Positions 35,689 to 44,919 of a stretch of DNA of 64,000 nucleotides are shown piece after piece. Each line of letters begins with the position of its first letter. Position 1 is the stretch's first letter. The position numbers and the translations under genes are program-made. The notes under the pieces were generated by a model. It saw only the letters and a list, made by a program, of their open reading frames with translations, searched no databases and was not told the DNA's origin. The stretch is from JAOAPY01 sp038237475 (GTDB lineage Bacteria > Acidobacteriota > Blastocatellia > Pyrinomonadales > Pyrinomonadaceae), in assembly GCA_038237475.1 (NCBI GenBank), contig JBBRYS010000004.1, forward strand, positions 248,001-312,000. Direction: 5' to 3'.

Positions 35689-37245
35689 ATGAAACACCAA
35701 ATGATGAAATACACACGATGGTTGCAACGGCGAAGCCGGCTGATAATCGTGCCGGCGGCGATGTTGTTGTTCCTTCTTTCCGCGCAGGCACAATCATCCG
35801 TGGTGCTTCCGCCGATCGGAGGAGGAGGAGGCGGCCAGTACGTTGCCCGCTGCCCGCAAGGCCAGCATTTGGCCGGCTTCGAACTTCGGACCGGCGGTTG
35901 GGTTGACGCCATCCGGCCGCTTTGCGTCACTGCCTATGGGCCAAACGAGGTAGGGCCACCCGTACCTGGAGGGATATGGTTCGGGGGAAACGGTGGCGGC
36001 CCAGGGCAACTTGTCTGCCCGAGCGACACCCCTATCGTGATAGGTATGTTTGTCTGGGCGGAGGGTGTGCAAATTATCACCGTCAACAGCATTCACCTGT
36101 GGTGTGGTGTAGCAGCCACGACTCAAAATCGGAGCGAGTTGCCGAACGCAGCGTTCGACGCCACTAAGGCCTCCCATGAGAGCGACCTATTATTTAACAC
36201 AGATACGTTAAAGCATATCAGGGAAACGCAGAACTGCCCCGCAGGCCTTGTGGCTGTCGGCATCAACGGGCGGTCCGGCGACTGGCTGGACGCGGTAGGC
36301 CTTATGTGCGGGGTGCCAACACTGACACCCAGAGCTGCGCCGCCGCCCGAAGCCCCGGGGGTCAAAGCCATAGGCAGGGTCAAGGCGCCGACGACGCCCG
36401 GCACAACGCCCGCCCCGCCCAGGCCGATCTGCAACGTGGCACGAGAAGCGCGCGAACGAAACTCCCCCGCCGCGCCCGGCCTCGAAGCCCAGTGTCTCGC
36501 CACCGTGAACGCTCTCGCTGCCAGGGGAGAAGCCGTAGCGAATCAGGACCCGTACGCTCTAGCACTCCGCAACCAGCAGCCGGCGGGTCTCGCTCGACGA
36601 GGATTCGACATCGGCATGGCAGCAGCGGAAGGGCAGACCGCGCCCGGCGCCGGTAAGCAGAGCATCCATGACTCGCTGAGTCCAGCCGAACAGGTAGGAT
36701 TTAACGCAGCCGTTTCATTCTCCCTGGAGCGCAACAGAAAACTGGAGGGGAATAAAGACGCGGCTCTTGCCGCCAGGGGAAAAGCTATCGCGAATCAGGA
36801 CCCGTTGGCTGTAGCGCTCCGCAACCAGCAGCCGGATGAACCCAGTAGGCGAGGCTTCGATATCGGCATGGCGGCTGCCGAAGGTCAGACCGCTCCCGGC
36901 TCCGGCAAACAGCGACTTCTTGAATCGCTGGAGCCAGCCCAACGAGGAGGATTTAGCATTGCTGTTTCATTTTCCCTGGAGCGCAATAGAAACGCCGATT
37001 TTGCCAGGAAGGGAGCGGCTATCGCTAAGGTGGACAGAATCGTTGCAGCGGCTCGCGCTGCCGAAGCGGACGTCTTCTATCAACTCGGCTTCGACATCGC
37101 GACCGGGATCTTTGGTGACCCCTCGCGAGGCGGAGCAGGTCACACTTCCGAGGGGTCTGGCTCTAAGGCAATTCGCGATTCTCTAAGTGCCGCCGGGCAG
37201 AGAGGATTTAATGACGCGGTGAAGTTGCACTTAAGCCAGCACTAG
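35689..37245 (+). CDS. Secreted modular protein P2: CPxG/GRSG domain plus repeats A-A-B
   Basis: It has 518 residues from the ATG at 35689, which follows AAGGAGG by 5 bases. A normal signal peptide ends SAQAQS near residue 32. The same Cys-bounded domain as in P1 follows (ARCPQGQHLAG, VDAIRPLCVTAYG, GRSGDWLDAVGLMCG). Then comes PICNVAREARERN and three copies of a new repeat of about 75 residues. Two are type A (RRGFDIGMAAAEGQTAPG, AAVSFSLERN), and one type B (GFDIATGIFGDPSRG, AAGQRGFNDAVKLHLSQ). It lies 70 bases after P1. The function is unknown; its localisation is extracellular or periplasmic. Confidence 0.8.
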   Translation: MKHQMMKYTRWLQRRSRLIIVPAAMLLFLLSAQAQSSVVLPPIGGGGGGQYVARCPQGQHLAGFELRTGGWVDAIRPLCVTAYGPNEVGPPVPGGIWFGGNGGGPGQLVCPSDTPIVIGMFVWAEGVQIITVNSIHLWCGVAATTQNRSELPNAAFDATKASHESDLLFNTDTLKHIRETQNCPAGLVAVGINGRSGDWLDAVGLMCGVPTLTPRAAPPPEAPGVKAIGRVKAPTTPGTTPAPPRPICNVAREARERNSPAAPGLEAQCLATVNALAARGEAVANQDPYALALRNQQPAGLARRGFDIGMAAAEGQTAPGAGKQSIHDSLSPAEQVGFNAAVSFSLERNRKLEGNKDAALAARGKAIANQDPLAVALRNQQPDEPSRRGFDIGMAAAEGQTAPGSGKQRLLESLEPAQRGGFSIAVSFSLERNRNADFARKGAAIAKVDRIVAAARAAEADVFYQLGFDIATGIFGDPSRGGAGHTSEGSGSKAIRDSLSAAGQRGFNDAVKLHLSQH

Positions 37246-37385
37246 AAGCCGTGAGAGAGGGTGTATGGCAAGTGAGCCAAAGTTTTACTGCACGCTGCCA
37301 GCCTGCAGAACTTTACGCTTTGCGTTCCGAGAGCTTTAACAAGCTGGCAGCTTTTTGTACTGCAAAACTGTAAGGAGAGCAAGAC

Positions 37386-38654
37386 ATGAAAAGAATACAA
37401 TCGAAACTGACACGCGTCGTTACTGTGCTGCTGCTTTGCACCGCAGCCGCGACGACGGCCATTTCACAGGAAAACCCTACTAAGGCGATCGACATGAACG
37501 CTCTTGCGGCCAGGGGAGAAGCTCTCGCAAACGAGGACCCGTTAGCTACAGAACTCCGCAACCTGCATCCGGAAGGTCCCGCTCGCCGGGGATTCGATCT
37601 CGGGATGGGCGTCGCCGAAGGCCATACCTTGCCGGGCCCCGGTAAACAGCGACTTCAGGCCTCACTGAGTCCAGGAGAGGAACAGGGAGGATTTGCCACT
37701 GCTGTTTCATTTTCGCTAGAGCGCAATAACAACAAGACGTTCGCCGCCATTGGAGCAGCTATCGCTCAGGCGGATCCGAGCGTTGCGGAGGCCCGTAACG
37801 CCGCACCCGAAGCCTTCCGAGATCGCGCGGGGGCTGGTACCGTCTTTTATAAGCTGGGATTCGATGTCGCGACGGGAATATTCGGCGACCCGGCGCTCGG
37901 CGCGCAAGGTAACAGCTCTACGGGGCGCGGCTCTCTCAAAATTCTAGATTCTCTCAGCGCCGCTGGGCAGAGAGGATTTAAGGCCTCAGCAACCTTCAAT
38001 TTAAGCCGCAGAGGCTTCCCCCCACCTGTGTTCCCTGAGTCTTCTTCACCCGCTCCCGAGGGGCGACCGAGAGCGCCTGGGGAAATGACACGGAGTGATA
38101 ACTTTGGTAAGCGGAGCTCGGCGCTCGACCGAATGATCGAGGGCGGGTGGAAGGCCCCTGAGACGCTCTCGGGCGAGATCCGGTGTCGCGGTGGCCGAGA
38201 CAAGTTCATTTTTACTGTCGAGAACGCGAGGGTCAGCTCGACCGGCGAAACCATCAACATCTATTTGCTGACCTTCGAGCCCAGCCCGCAGGCGGCAGGC
38301 CCGAGAGGTGAAGGGCTGAAACCGGGACAGTGTTCATGGGCTGATCGACCAATGAACGAGCGTTTTCTCATCAAATTCGAAACACCCGCCAACGGGCAGC
38401 TTAGCCAGACACGACATGGAAGTGTGGTGGACAGTTCGCCGATGGCAGCCGAGAGGTTCCCGGATGGGCAAACGATCCCGGCATACCTGAATGACCCCGC
38501 ACACTACTGGAGTTTTTTCGGCGCACAACCAGTCAATAACTTCTTCCTGGCGACTGGGCATAAATACTGGAAACCATCTCTCAGGAACGAGAGTGATGAT
38601 TTTAAGCGCCGCAAGGTTCGGAACCACGCGTTGATTCCGGGCAAACCCGAGTGA
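37386..38654 (+). CDS. Secreted modular protein P3: repeats A-B plus unknown C-terminal domain
   Basis: The 422-residue protein has a signal peptide (about 1-28, ending ISQ) directly followed by type A (RRGFDLGMGVAEGHTLPG) and type B (GFDVATGIFGDPALG) repeats. An unrelated C-terminal domain of about 200 residues follows (ALDRMIEGGWKAPETLSGEIRC, FIFTVENARVSSTGETINIY). It lacks the Cys-bounded domain of P1 and P2. AAGGAGAG precedes the ATG. It shows that the A and B repeats are exchangeable modules. Confidence 0.78.
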   Translation: MKRIQSKLTRVVTVLLLCTAAATTAISQENPTKAIDMNALAARGEALANEDPLATELRNLHPEGPARRGFDLGMGVAEGHTLPGPGKQRLQASLSPGEEQGGFATAVSFSLERNNNKTFAAIGAAIAQADPSVAEARNAAPEAFRDRAGAGTVFYKLGFDVATGIFGDPALGAQGNSSTGRGSLKILDSLSAAGQRGFKASATFNLSRRGFPPPVFPESSSPAPEGRPRAPGEMTRSDNFGKRSSALDRMIEGGWKAPETLSGEIRCRGGRDKFIFTVENARVSSTGETINIYLLTFEPSPQAAGPRGEGLKPGQCSWADRPMNERFLIKFETPANGQLSQTRHGSVVDSSPMAAERFPDGQTIPAYLNDPAHYWSFFGAQPVNNFFLATGHKYWKPSLRNESDDFKRRKVRNHALIPGKPE

Positions 38655-38731
38655 AATAGCGAGAGAGGCGCGACATCATTCATAGAAGTGGCCGATGTTT
38701 TTTTCGCGTGTCAACACCTAAGGGAGAAACA

Positions 38732-40612
38732 ATGAAAGTTAAAACCTACAGGCGCGCCATGCGTCTTTTCAGCCTAGCATTTGCCGCGATGTTGGCAATC
38801 ACATTCGTCGGCGTCGCCGGCGCACAAGAGGGAAATATCGGCAAAATACAGCAGGGGCTTGTCGGCACGGTCGCGGTGGTTAGTGACAAACAACAGGAGG
38901 AATATGGGCTGCTGACTCTGAGCACAGGTTGTAGTGGCTCGCTGTTGAGGAATAACTGGGTGATTACGGCTGCTCACTGTGTGGACAACCCGGACCCGAA
39001 CAACGCCGGCCAATTCCTCATGGTTCCCGAGAACAGCGTCACGGTCACCGCAAACTGGACGACGGTCCAGAGCATGCAGTCGATGCGAATCATTACTTTC
39101 AGGCCCCTCGATGTCGCAATCATTAGAGTGCCTACGCCCTTTTTGGTACAGGGATCAACCACCAACTACAACCGCGACATATTCCGCGACGGCCAGTTTC
39201 CGTATTTCGGCACGCCGGTCGGAGTACCGATCATGATCTTCGGTCGCGGCATCTACCAGTTCGCGCAGGGATCAGGCTCGAGCGCCACGCCGTCCCAGCA
39301 GGACGGACAATATCGGGTCGGCTTCATCAAGACCACGCGCCAGGACAATGACAGTGGCCAGCGCTACTGGTACCCGAGCACCGCAATGGCGGCGATTGCG
39401 GGAGGCGACAGCGGCGGACCGGCGTACGCAGAGGTTCTTAACCGAGGACAAGTTCTCGTTGGTGTCCACTCGCTTTGCAAAACCAGTTGCGTTTCAGGCA
39501 AGACGTGTGGGACCTGGCCTGGCCCCGGACCAGCCCCCCCTAACTATTCAAATTGGATGTGGATCAACGGGACATCCGAATGCGCCGATGCTCCGATTGG
39601 GCCGGTCTGGGACGAAATCAATCGCTACCTGGGGGCGTTCGTGTCAGAGCCGCTGCCTCGCGAACCCGGGTTCATCGGTACATTCGCCAAGACGCCGGCA
39701 AATTACCAGCCCATCTGGGTCTATGCCATCAAGAACGACGGCGACATGCTCTGGTATCGAAAGGACACCGGCGAGTCTCCCTGGCAGGGACCGAAGAAAG
39801 TTGGCAACGGTTGGATTTTCAAGGACGTGATTCCGGCTGGCGGCAACAGCATGTACGCTCTTACTAATGATGGCAAGTTGCTGTGGTATCGGCACGACGG
39901 CTTCAACGATGGTTCTCGTAATTGGCCGCAACAAGTCGAAGTCGGGCATGGCTGGACCTTCACTAAAATCTTCTCCGGTGGCGAAGGCATCATCTATGCG
40001 ATCAAGGATGACGGCGAGTTGCTCTGGTATAAACACACAGGGTACGCCGACGGTGGCGGCCCCGAAACGTGGGTTGGCCCAAAGTCGGTCGGAGCGCAGC
40101 CACCGAGTGCCTCTGCACCTAAATCGATCTGCGACCGTGCGCGAGAAGCGCGCGCGCGAAACTCGCCCGCCGCGCCCGGCCTCGAAGGCCAGTGCCGCGC
40201 GGTCGGGGAAACTGCGCCTGCACCTCCGGTCGACGTGATCCAGTGGAACCAATTTAAGGATGTCTTCTCCGCAGGCGAGGGGAAGGTTTACGCCGTCAAG
40301 CCCGATGGTACGCTGCTATTCTATCAGCACATCGGTTGGGCGACTGGCGAGCGGTCGTGGAGTGAACCGCGGCAGGTTGGCACGGGTTGGGCCAACTTCC
40401 GACAGATCATCCCGGCGGGCGGCGGTGTGATCCTTGCCATCACACTCGATGGAAGAGTGCTTTGGTACAAACATCTCGGACTCACTCGCGCGGTAGCCTT
40501 TGCAAGATTTAAAGAGACTTGGGAAGGTCCGGTGGAAATCGGCTCTGGATGGCAGGGTTTCAGAAAAGTCTTTGCTCTGCTCCCGGTGGCCTCCGCCCCA
40601 GTGGTGCGTTAA
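38732..40612 (+). CDS. Secreted trypsin-like serine protease with tachylectin-type propeller (P4)
   Basis: It has 626 residues from the ATG at 38732, which follows GGGAG. A signal peptide ends GAQ near 32. A chymotrypsin-fold protease domain (about 45-310) shows an intact triad: His82 in TAAHC, Asp128 in LDVAIIRV and Ser228 in GGDSGGP. The second half is a tachylectin-2-like propeller with repeats of the type IYAIKDDGELLWYKHTGYADG and WVGPKSVG, probably binding sugar. An insert with ICDRAREARARNSPAAPGLE splits the propeller near residue 470 and is shared with P1 and P2. It closes the four-gene run and is the only member with a predictable enzyme activity. Confidence 0.87.
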   Translation: MKVKTYRRAMRLFSLAFAAMLAITFVGVAGAQEGNIGKIQQGLVGTVAVVSDKQQEEYGLLTLSTGCSGSLLRNNWVITAAHCVDNPDPNNAGQFLMVPENSVTVTANWTTVQSMQSMRIITFRPLDVAIIRVPTPFLVQGSTTNYNRDIFRDGQFPYFGTPVGVPIMIFGRGIYQFAQGSGSSATPSQQDGQYRVGFIKTTRQDNDSGQRYWYPSTAMAAIAGGDSGGPAYAEVLNRGQVLVGVHSLCKTSCVSGKTCGTWPGPGPAPPNYSNWMWINGTSECADAPIGPVWDEINRYLGAFVSEPLPREPGFIGTFAKTPANYQPIWVYAIKNDGDMLWYRKDTGESPWQGPKKVGNGWIFKDVIPAGGNSMYALTNDGKLLWYRHDGFNDGSRNWPQQVEVGHGWTFTKIFSGGEGIIYAIKDDGELLWYKHTGYADGGGPETWVGPKSVGAQPPSASAPKSICDRAREARARNSPAAPGLEGQCRAVGETAPAPPVDVIQWNQFKDVFSAGEGKVYAVKPDGTLLFYQHIGWATGERSWSEPRQVGTGWANFRQIIPAGGGVILAITLDGRVLWYKHLGLTRAVAFARFKETWEGPVEIGSGWQGFRKVFALLPVASAPVVR

Positions 40613-41026
40613 GGAGATGAGCAGGCTCTGCACAAATAATTAGGTACGGACGAAAAAAACGGAACTGTGCAGCCGTCCCTGAATATTTTTGTGTAATCTT
40701 CTTTGATTTGGGACCCAAGAGGAGCTACGAAAATGCGACCTGGAAATGGAAGAATTATCATCCCTACGTGAGAACTCCGAACGTTAGTCGACCGTGATCT
40801 TTACCGCTAACTCGGTGGAATGTCCGTGACAACCGTGCCGTCACCCGACTGGAAATCGCGAACAACCCCATGAATTCCTGGTCTGCCGTCGTGTGATTTG
40901 CTTGAAATTTCCGATACTTTCAGCGCGAATTCGGGGTTGTTTTTTTGGCAGTGACACAACAGTGACCCAAAACGAAAACGTCGAATCGCCGGAGGTGTCC
41001 GCAAACTATTTAGTTTATTTAAGTTA
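40613..41026. other. Right end of island segment A-B, no gene
   Basis: No gene is supported. From about 40880 the sequence matches 33270-33435, and it carries GTGACACAA-CA-GTGACCCAA at 40951-40970. The stretch just after P4 shows no terminator that I trust. Confidence 0.5.
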
Positions 41027-41074
41027 TTTGAGGTGGCGATCGGAATCGAACCGATGAATGAAGGTTTTGCAGTC
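41027..41074. repeat. tRNA-Cys 3'-half duplicate, att copy B (diverged)
   Basis: It is aligned with copy A over 48 bases with four mismatches, one of them in the CCA-encoding triplet. Both flanks resemble those of copy A (paired motifs at 40951-40970 and GTGTAACAA-CA-GTGATACAA at 41191-41210). It is an older duplicate than A. Confidence 0.8.
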
Positions 41075-41279
41075 TTAAAAAGCCTGTTATCCCTTGTTTC
41101 GGTAAGAGCGCAGTTGTGCTGTTCTCTTAGGCTTTTCGCGAGATCGAGTTAGGGTGTGTTGACCCAATTTCGTCGCTACGCCGCTCCGTTGTGTAACAAC
41201 AGTGATACAAATCCTATCTATGTCACTCTTAGAAGTTCTACCAGGGTCCGTGACCTGGGCCGGCACTTTAATACCTAGG

Positions 41280-42715
41280 TCTCAAGTGCCATGACATCGT
41301 TTACACCGAGAAGTGCCATGACATCGTTTACAAATAGTTATTTAGTTTCCTGTTTCTTTGGCTGCTGCGGGAGCCCGGAGGGCGACTGAAGCAGCTAAAG
41401 AAACAATTCATCTCAGTTCATAATAGTGTTCATCAATAACCACATCATTCAACATGACTCTGAGTTTTTGCTGGGCCACCTCGATGGTGGCAATCAAATA
41501 CTCGTAAACGGCTTCCGGAGGCACGCGGAACTTTTCGCCGAAGATATCCAACACGCCGTCGCCGCGAAATGAAACGCACCAGGTGGTAACGACCGCTGTC
41601 TGGCTTCGGCAATTGGTGTTGTGGAGCCGTTGGCGATGCTGGCAAACGAAGCTGTTGTTTTTGCTGGTCCAAAGCCATCTGCGGAGTGCGGCCGCGCAGC
41701 TTAGTGTAGCGATACCGCGTGTTATGTTTTTGTTCAAAGAGCAACGACTCGCGCTCCAGGTCGTCCACTCCCTTCATGACGACTCTTCTCAGGAGACCAC
41801 CGCGGTAGTGGTCATTGCACTTTTCCGCCACCCCATTACGCCAGGGCTCAGCCATCGGAATGAACCATGGTTCGACCCCGTTTGCCAGGCAAAGACGGAT
41901 CAAACAACCCATGCCGCGCGGGTGTCGATGGCTGCCATAGAACACCAATTCGTTATCCACCTGCTGATGCTTTGGTATGCCCAAACGCCACCAGTGAGCC
42001 CAAAAAGCGTCTATTGCCGACTGCGCCGCCTTGTTCAAAACCGGCGTCACCGCGCAGCGGCCAGTCGCCAGATCCATGCTGTTCATGCTGTAAAAGCGCA
42101 GCGGCCCACTGAGATAACAAGGCCCTACATAGTCGCTTTGATGCACGTCATTGGCATGTTCACCGACCAGCTGCGGATAGCGTTACCCTTCGGCTCATAG
42201 CGTCCGGTGCGACGGTGCGTCAGTCCTTCACGCTGCACTATCCGGCTGATCGTGCGCAGGCTTGGCAGCGGCGAAACTTGCAACGCCTCCAACTCCCAAC
42301 TGATCGCCTGCGCCCCGCAGAACAGACCTTGGTTGTAGAGATGCAGCCGCGTAAGTTTGACTGCTTCGACAACTTCGCCCGGCATTTGCCGAGGATTACT
42401 ATGTGGACATCTGGGCTGGTCGTCCTGCCAGTCTGGTTCTTCGTGGTTGGCTTGATAACGCTCAACCCATTTGTAAACCCAGGGCCGCGAGTAGCCCAGC
42501 TTCTTGGCAATCGCCGTGATCGACTCGCCTTTCAAGTAGGACTTGATCGCATGCTCTCTGTCGCGCTCTTGTTTCTTCTTCATGCCTTCCTCCTAAAAGA
42601 GAAAGGTCCAGATAATGAAACAAGCCCGTTCCAGCCGTTAACTAAACTGGACTTTCAAAGAACTGTAAACGATGTCCTGGCACTTCCGCGTGTAAACGAT
42701 GTCGTGGCATGTATC
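41280..42715 (-). mobile_element. IS481-like insertion sequence with duplicated ends
   Basis: The element spans 1436 bases between two ACCTAGG copies (41273-41279 and 42716-42722), a possible 7-base target duplication. Each end holds two 22-base copies of AAGTGCCATGACATCGTTTA(CA), spaced 27 bases apart and inverted between the ends. The left copies are at 41284 and 41311, and the right copies at 42664-42685 and 42691-42712. The transposase inside is disrupted. It sits in the nearly empty segment between att copies B and C. Confidence 0.8.
41408..42583 (-). pseudogene. IS481-like transposase, two frameshifts
   Basis: The N-terminal part (42583-42125) has a helix-turn-helix (GESITAIAKKLGYSRPWVYKW). 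The middle part (read from 42195) continues as YPQLVGEHANDVHQSDYVGP with an rve/DDE catalytic core (LGIPKHQQVDNELVFYGS, AEPWRNGVAEKCNDHY). The C-terminal part (RGDGVLDIFGEKFRVP to 41408) is in yet another frame. The breaks lie near 42190 and 41570. The second is an extra T in TTT and the first a lost base. Neither resembles a programmed slippery site. Confidence 0.8.
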
Positions 42716-42809
42716 ACCTAGGAATAAGGAACTCACAAGCCTCGACCCCCAAGAGTGACTCACAGGAGATTGCTGCTAAAGGTCCTGGCTGCAAACTATT
42801 TTATTGGGG

Positions 42810-42850
<41 letters not shown>

Positions 42851-43557
42851 CGTCTCGCCGAATCTCTTTTGCGCAAGTTCGCCTGGGTGTTCACGCGTGC
42901 AATCCTGTTAATCTTCTCGCCATTCCAGGTTTGTTTACGATCGCCCAAATTTGCCCAAGTTGCGATAGGTAGTGACCCAAGAAAATTAATCTTCGAAGGA
43001 TGATCGAATCGGCGGTCTGTCATTACCCATCTCAAGTATGAATGAACTCACTGCCAATTGGCATTTTCGCATGAGCTCTGCGGGATGGCTAAGGTGTGGA
43101 TGTGCTGATTTGGAAGAGTTGGCACACTACCGGCACACAGACTTGGGGTGAACCCGGCTGTCGAGAAAATTCCCAATTAGTACGTTTAGATTCAATGGAT
43201 TTTTCCTTTCCGAACTATCTCATCTCATCCAGAATGGTCTGCGGCGATGAAGCGGATTCAATCTTTGGAGAACCAGCTCGCTACAATCCGCAGCTGATAA
43301 TTCTTCACGAGAGTGGAAAGCTGAATATTAGGTCTTGTCTTTAGGGCGCGCTTCACGGCAGGATCGTGAAGGTACTGTCTCGGGGCATGCGGCATACTGC
43401 ATTGATGAGCACATCTGCATCTCGTTACCATCGTCATCGCTTCATCTGGTTAACTTGACAGTACCGTTCTGACAACTGGCAATCAAGATCTTGACTTTTG
43501 AGTAAAGTCTCACAAGAATTGTCTGCCGATCTAAGGAACGATTGAGGAGAAGAAATT
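42851..43557. other. Left end of island segment C-D, no firm gene
   Basis: An open frame at 43096-43344 lacks a ribosome site and family features, so I do not call it. At 43121-43138 GGCACAC recurs with an 11-base period (GTGTGCC on the other strand), like the paired motifs at the other junctions. The repeat GCCCAA at 42943 and 42953 may be related. Ahead of the DUF4331 gene TTGACT and AAGAAT are 17 bases apart, a weak promoter candidate. Confidence 0.45.
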
Positions 43558-44868
43558 ATGATGCGTTTAAGAACAAAGAGGAAAACAGGGCGTCTTGTCC
43601 TCGTGATGTTGATGCTACTTGCAATCATGGCGTCAAGCGTGCCGCCGACTAATGCCGACCACGGCGATGCGCCGACTCCGGGTCAGGATCAGGCGACCGC
43701 CATTGGCGATATATATTTCTTCCTTGATCCGAATGACAATTCGCGGGTCATCATCGCCAGCGATGTTCACGGCTTTATTGTGCCGTCCCAAAATGCGAAC
43801 TTGGGTTTCTTTGATCCGAATGTTCGCTTCCATTATTTGATTGAGAACACCGGCGACGCCAGAGCGGACCTCTTTATAGATGTGACATTCACGCGGCAAA
43901 CTTCGCGCACCACTCCGCAGACGGCGACCATCGCTTTTTCAACCGGACAGTCGTTCACCGCGCCGACGACCGTCTCCAGATCGGCAACCGACTTTACGAC
44001 GTTAACCGGTCCGACCGATACCGTGCCTGCGCCACCGCAGGTTGTCACGACAGACTCGACGACCGGCGTCAAATTCTTTGCGGGACTGGTTGACGATCCA
44101 TTTTTCTTCGACATACCATCCGAGCTTTGCTACCGCAATTCGCGCATCGCGGGAACAACGCCGCCGCGCGGCACGCCCGCCAATCCCGATCCGACTTCAA
44201 TCAATCCGAAGTGCTTTGACCGCAAACGCGACAGCTTCGCGGGCTACAACATTTTGATGGTTGCATTGAGCGTTCCTAGAGCATTGCTTGTCGGAAACAC
44301 GGGCGCGACTTCGCTCGGTTGCAGCGTCGCCATGCAGCGGCGAAGCCCGGTAGCATTCGCCAAAGATGGCACAACCATCGGCTTCGGACGCTACCTGACG
44401 ATTGACCGCATGGGCATTCCCGCCGTCAATACCCTCTTTATACGTCCGTTGCAACTCAAAGACGCATACGCGCGGGCGGATCCGATTGATGATGCGAATG
44501 GAAAGTTTGCGGGTGAAATCGTTGCCGCGCTTCAGGGACTTCAGACCGATCAAACCAGCATCGGCATTCTCGCCGCCGTTGCCGTGTCGAAAGGCGATAT
44601 GCTCCGTCTCAATCTCAATCTACCAAACACGGGACAGCAGGGCGGGACGAACCCCGAAGCTGCTTTCCCGAACGGGCGTCGTCCGGTTGACGATGCGCTT
44701 GACACCATCATCACTCTCATTAACAGTCGCCAGCCCGTCAGGCCAAACGGAGAAGTCGACGGCGTGAATGCCAACGATGTTTTGTTCCAAAACGCCTTCC
44801 CGTTTTTTGCCCCGTCGAATATGCCGTTCGGCGTGAGCGCGGGAGCGGAAGACCGGACGCGCAATTGA
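43558..44868 (+). CDS. DUF4331 domain secreted protein
   Basis: The 436-residue protein has a signal peptide (about 1-32) and the DUF4331 pattern: HGDAPTPGQDQATAIGDIYFFLDPND at the start of the mature chain, FHYLIENTGDARADLFIDVTF, and a late RRPVDDALDTIITLIN. A few paired Cys suggest export. DUF4331 proteins have no proven role. GAGGAGAAG precedes the ATG. It is followed after 51 bases by the PD40/Calx-beta/DUF4214 gene in the same direction, probably one transcript. Confidence 0.87.
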   Translation: MMRLRTKRKTGRLVLVMLMLLAIMASSVPPTNADHGDAPTPGQDQATAIGDIYFFLDPNDNSRVIIASDVHGFIVPSQNANLGFFDPNVRFHYLIENTGDARADLFIDVTFTRQTSRTTPQTATIAFSTGQSFTAPTTVSRSATDFTTLTGPTDTVPAPPQVVTTDSTTGVKFFAGLVDDPFFFDIPSELCYRNSRIAGTTPPRGTPANPDPTSINPKCFDRKRDSFAGYNILMVALSVPRALLVGNTGATSLGCSVAMQRRSPVAFAKDGTTIGFGRYLTIDRMGIPAVNTLFIRPLQLKDAYARADPIDDANGKFAGEIVAALQGLQTDQTSIGILAAVAVSKGDMLRLNLNLPNTGQQGGTNPEAAFPNGRRPVDDALDTIITLINSRQPVRPNGEVDGVNANDVLFQNAFPFFAPSNMPFGVSAGAEDRTRN

Positions 44869-44919
44869 TTCTCGATGCAGGTGTCGGAGAGTAGAGCATT
44901 CGGGAGGAGGCTAAAGGCT

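Noticed and set aside
42125..42200. Programmed frameshift in the IS transposase
   Set aside because: No slippery A-run or stimulatory structure at the break, and a second break lies further on, so decay or sequence error is more likely.
43096..43344. Open frame of 82 codons before the DUF4331 gene
   Set aside because: No ribosome site, no recognisable motif and atypical composition. It overlaps island-end sequence.
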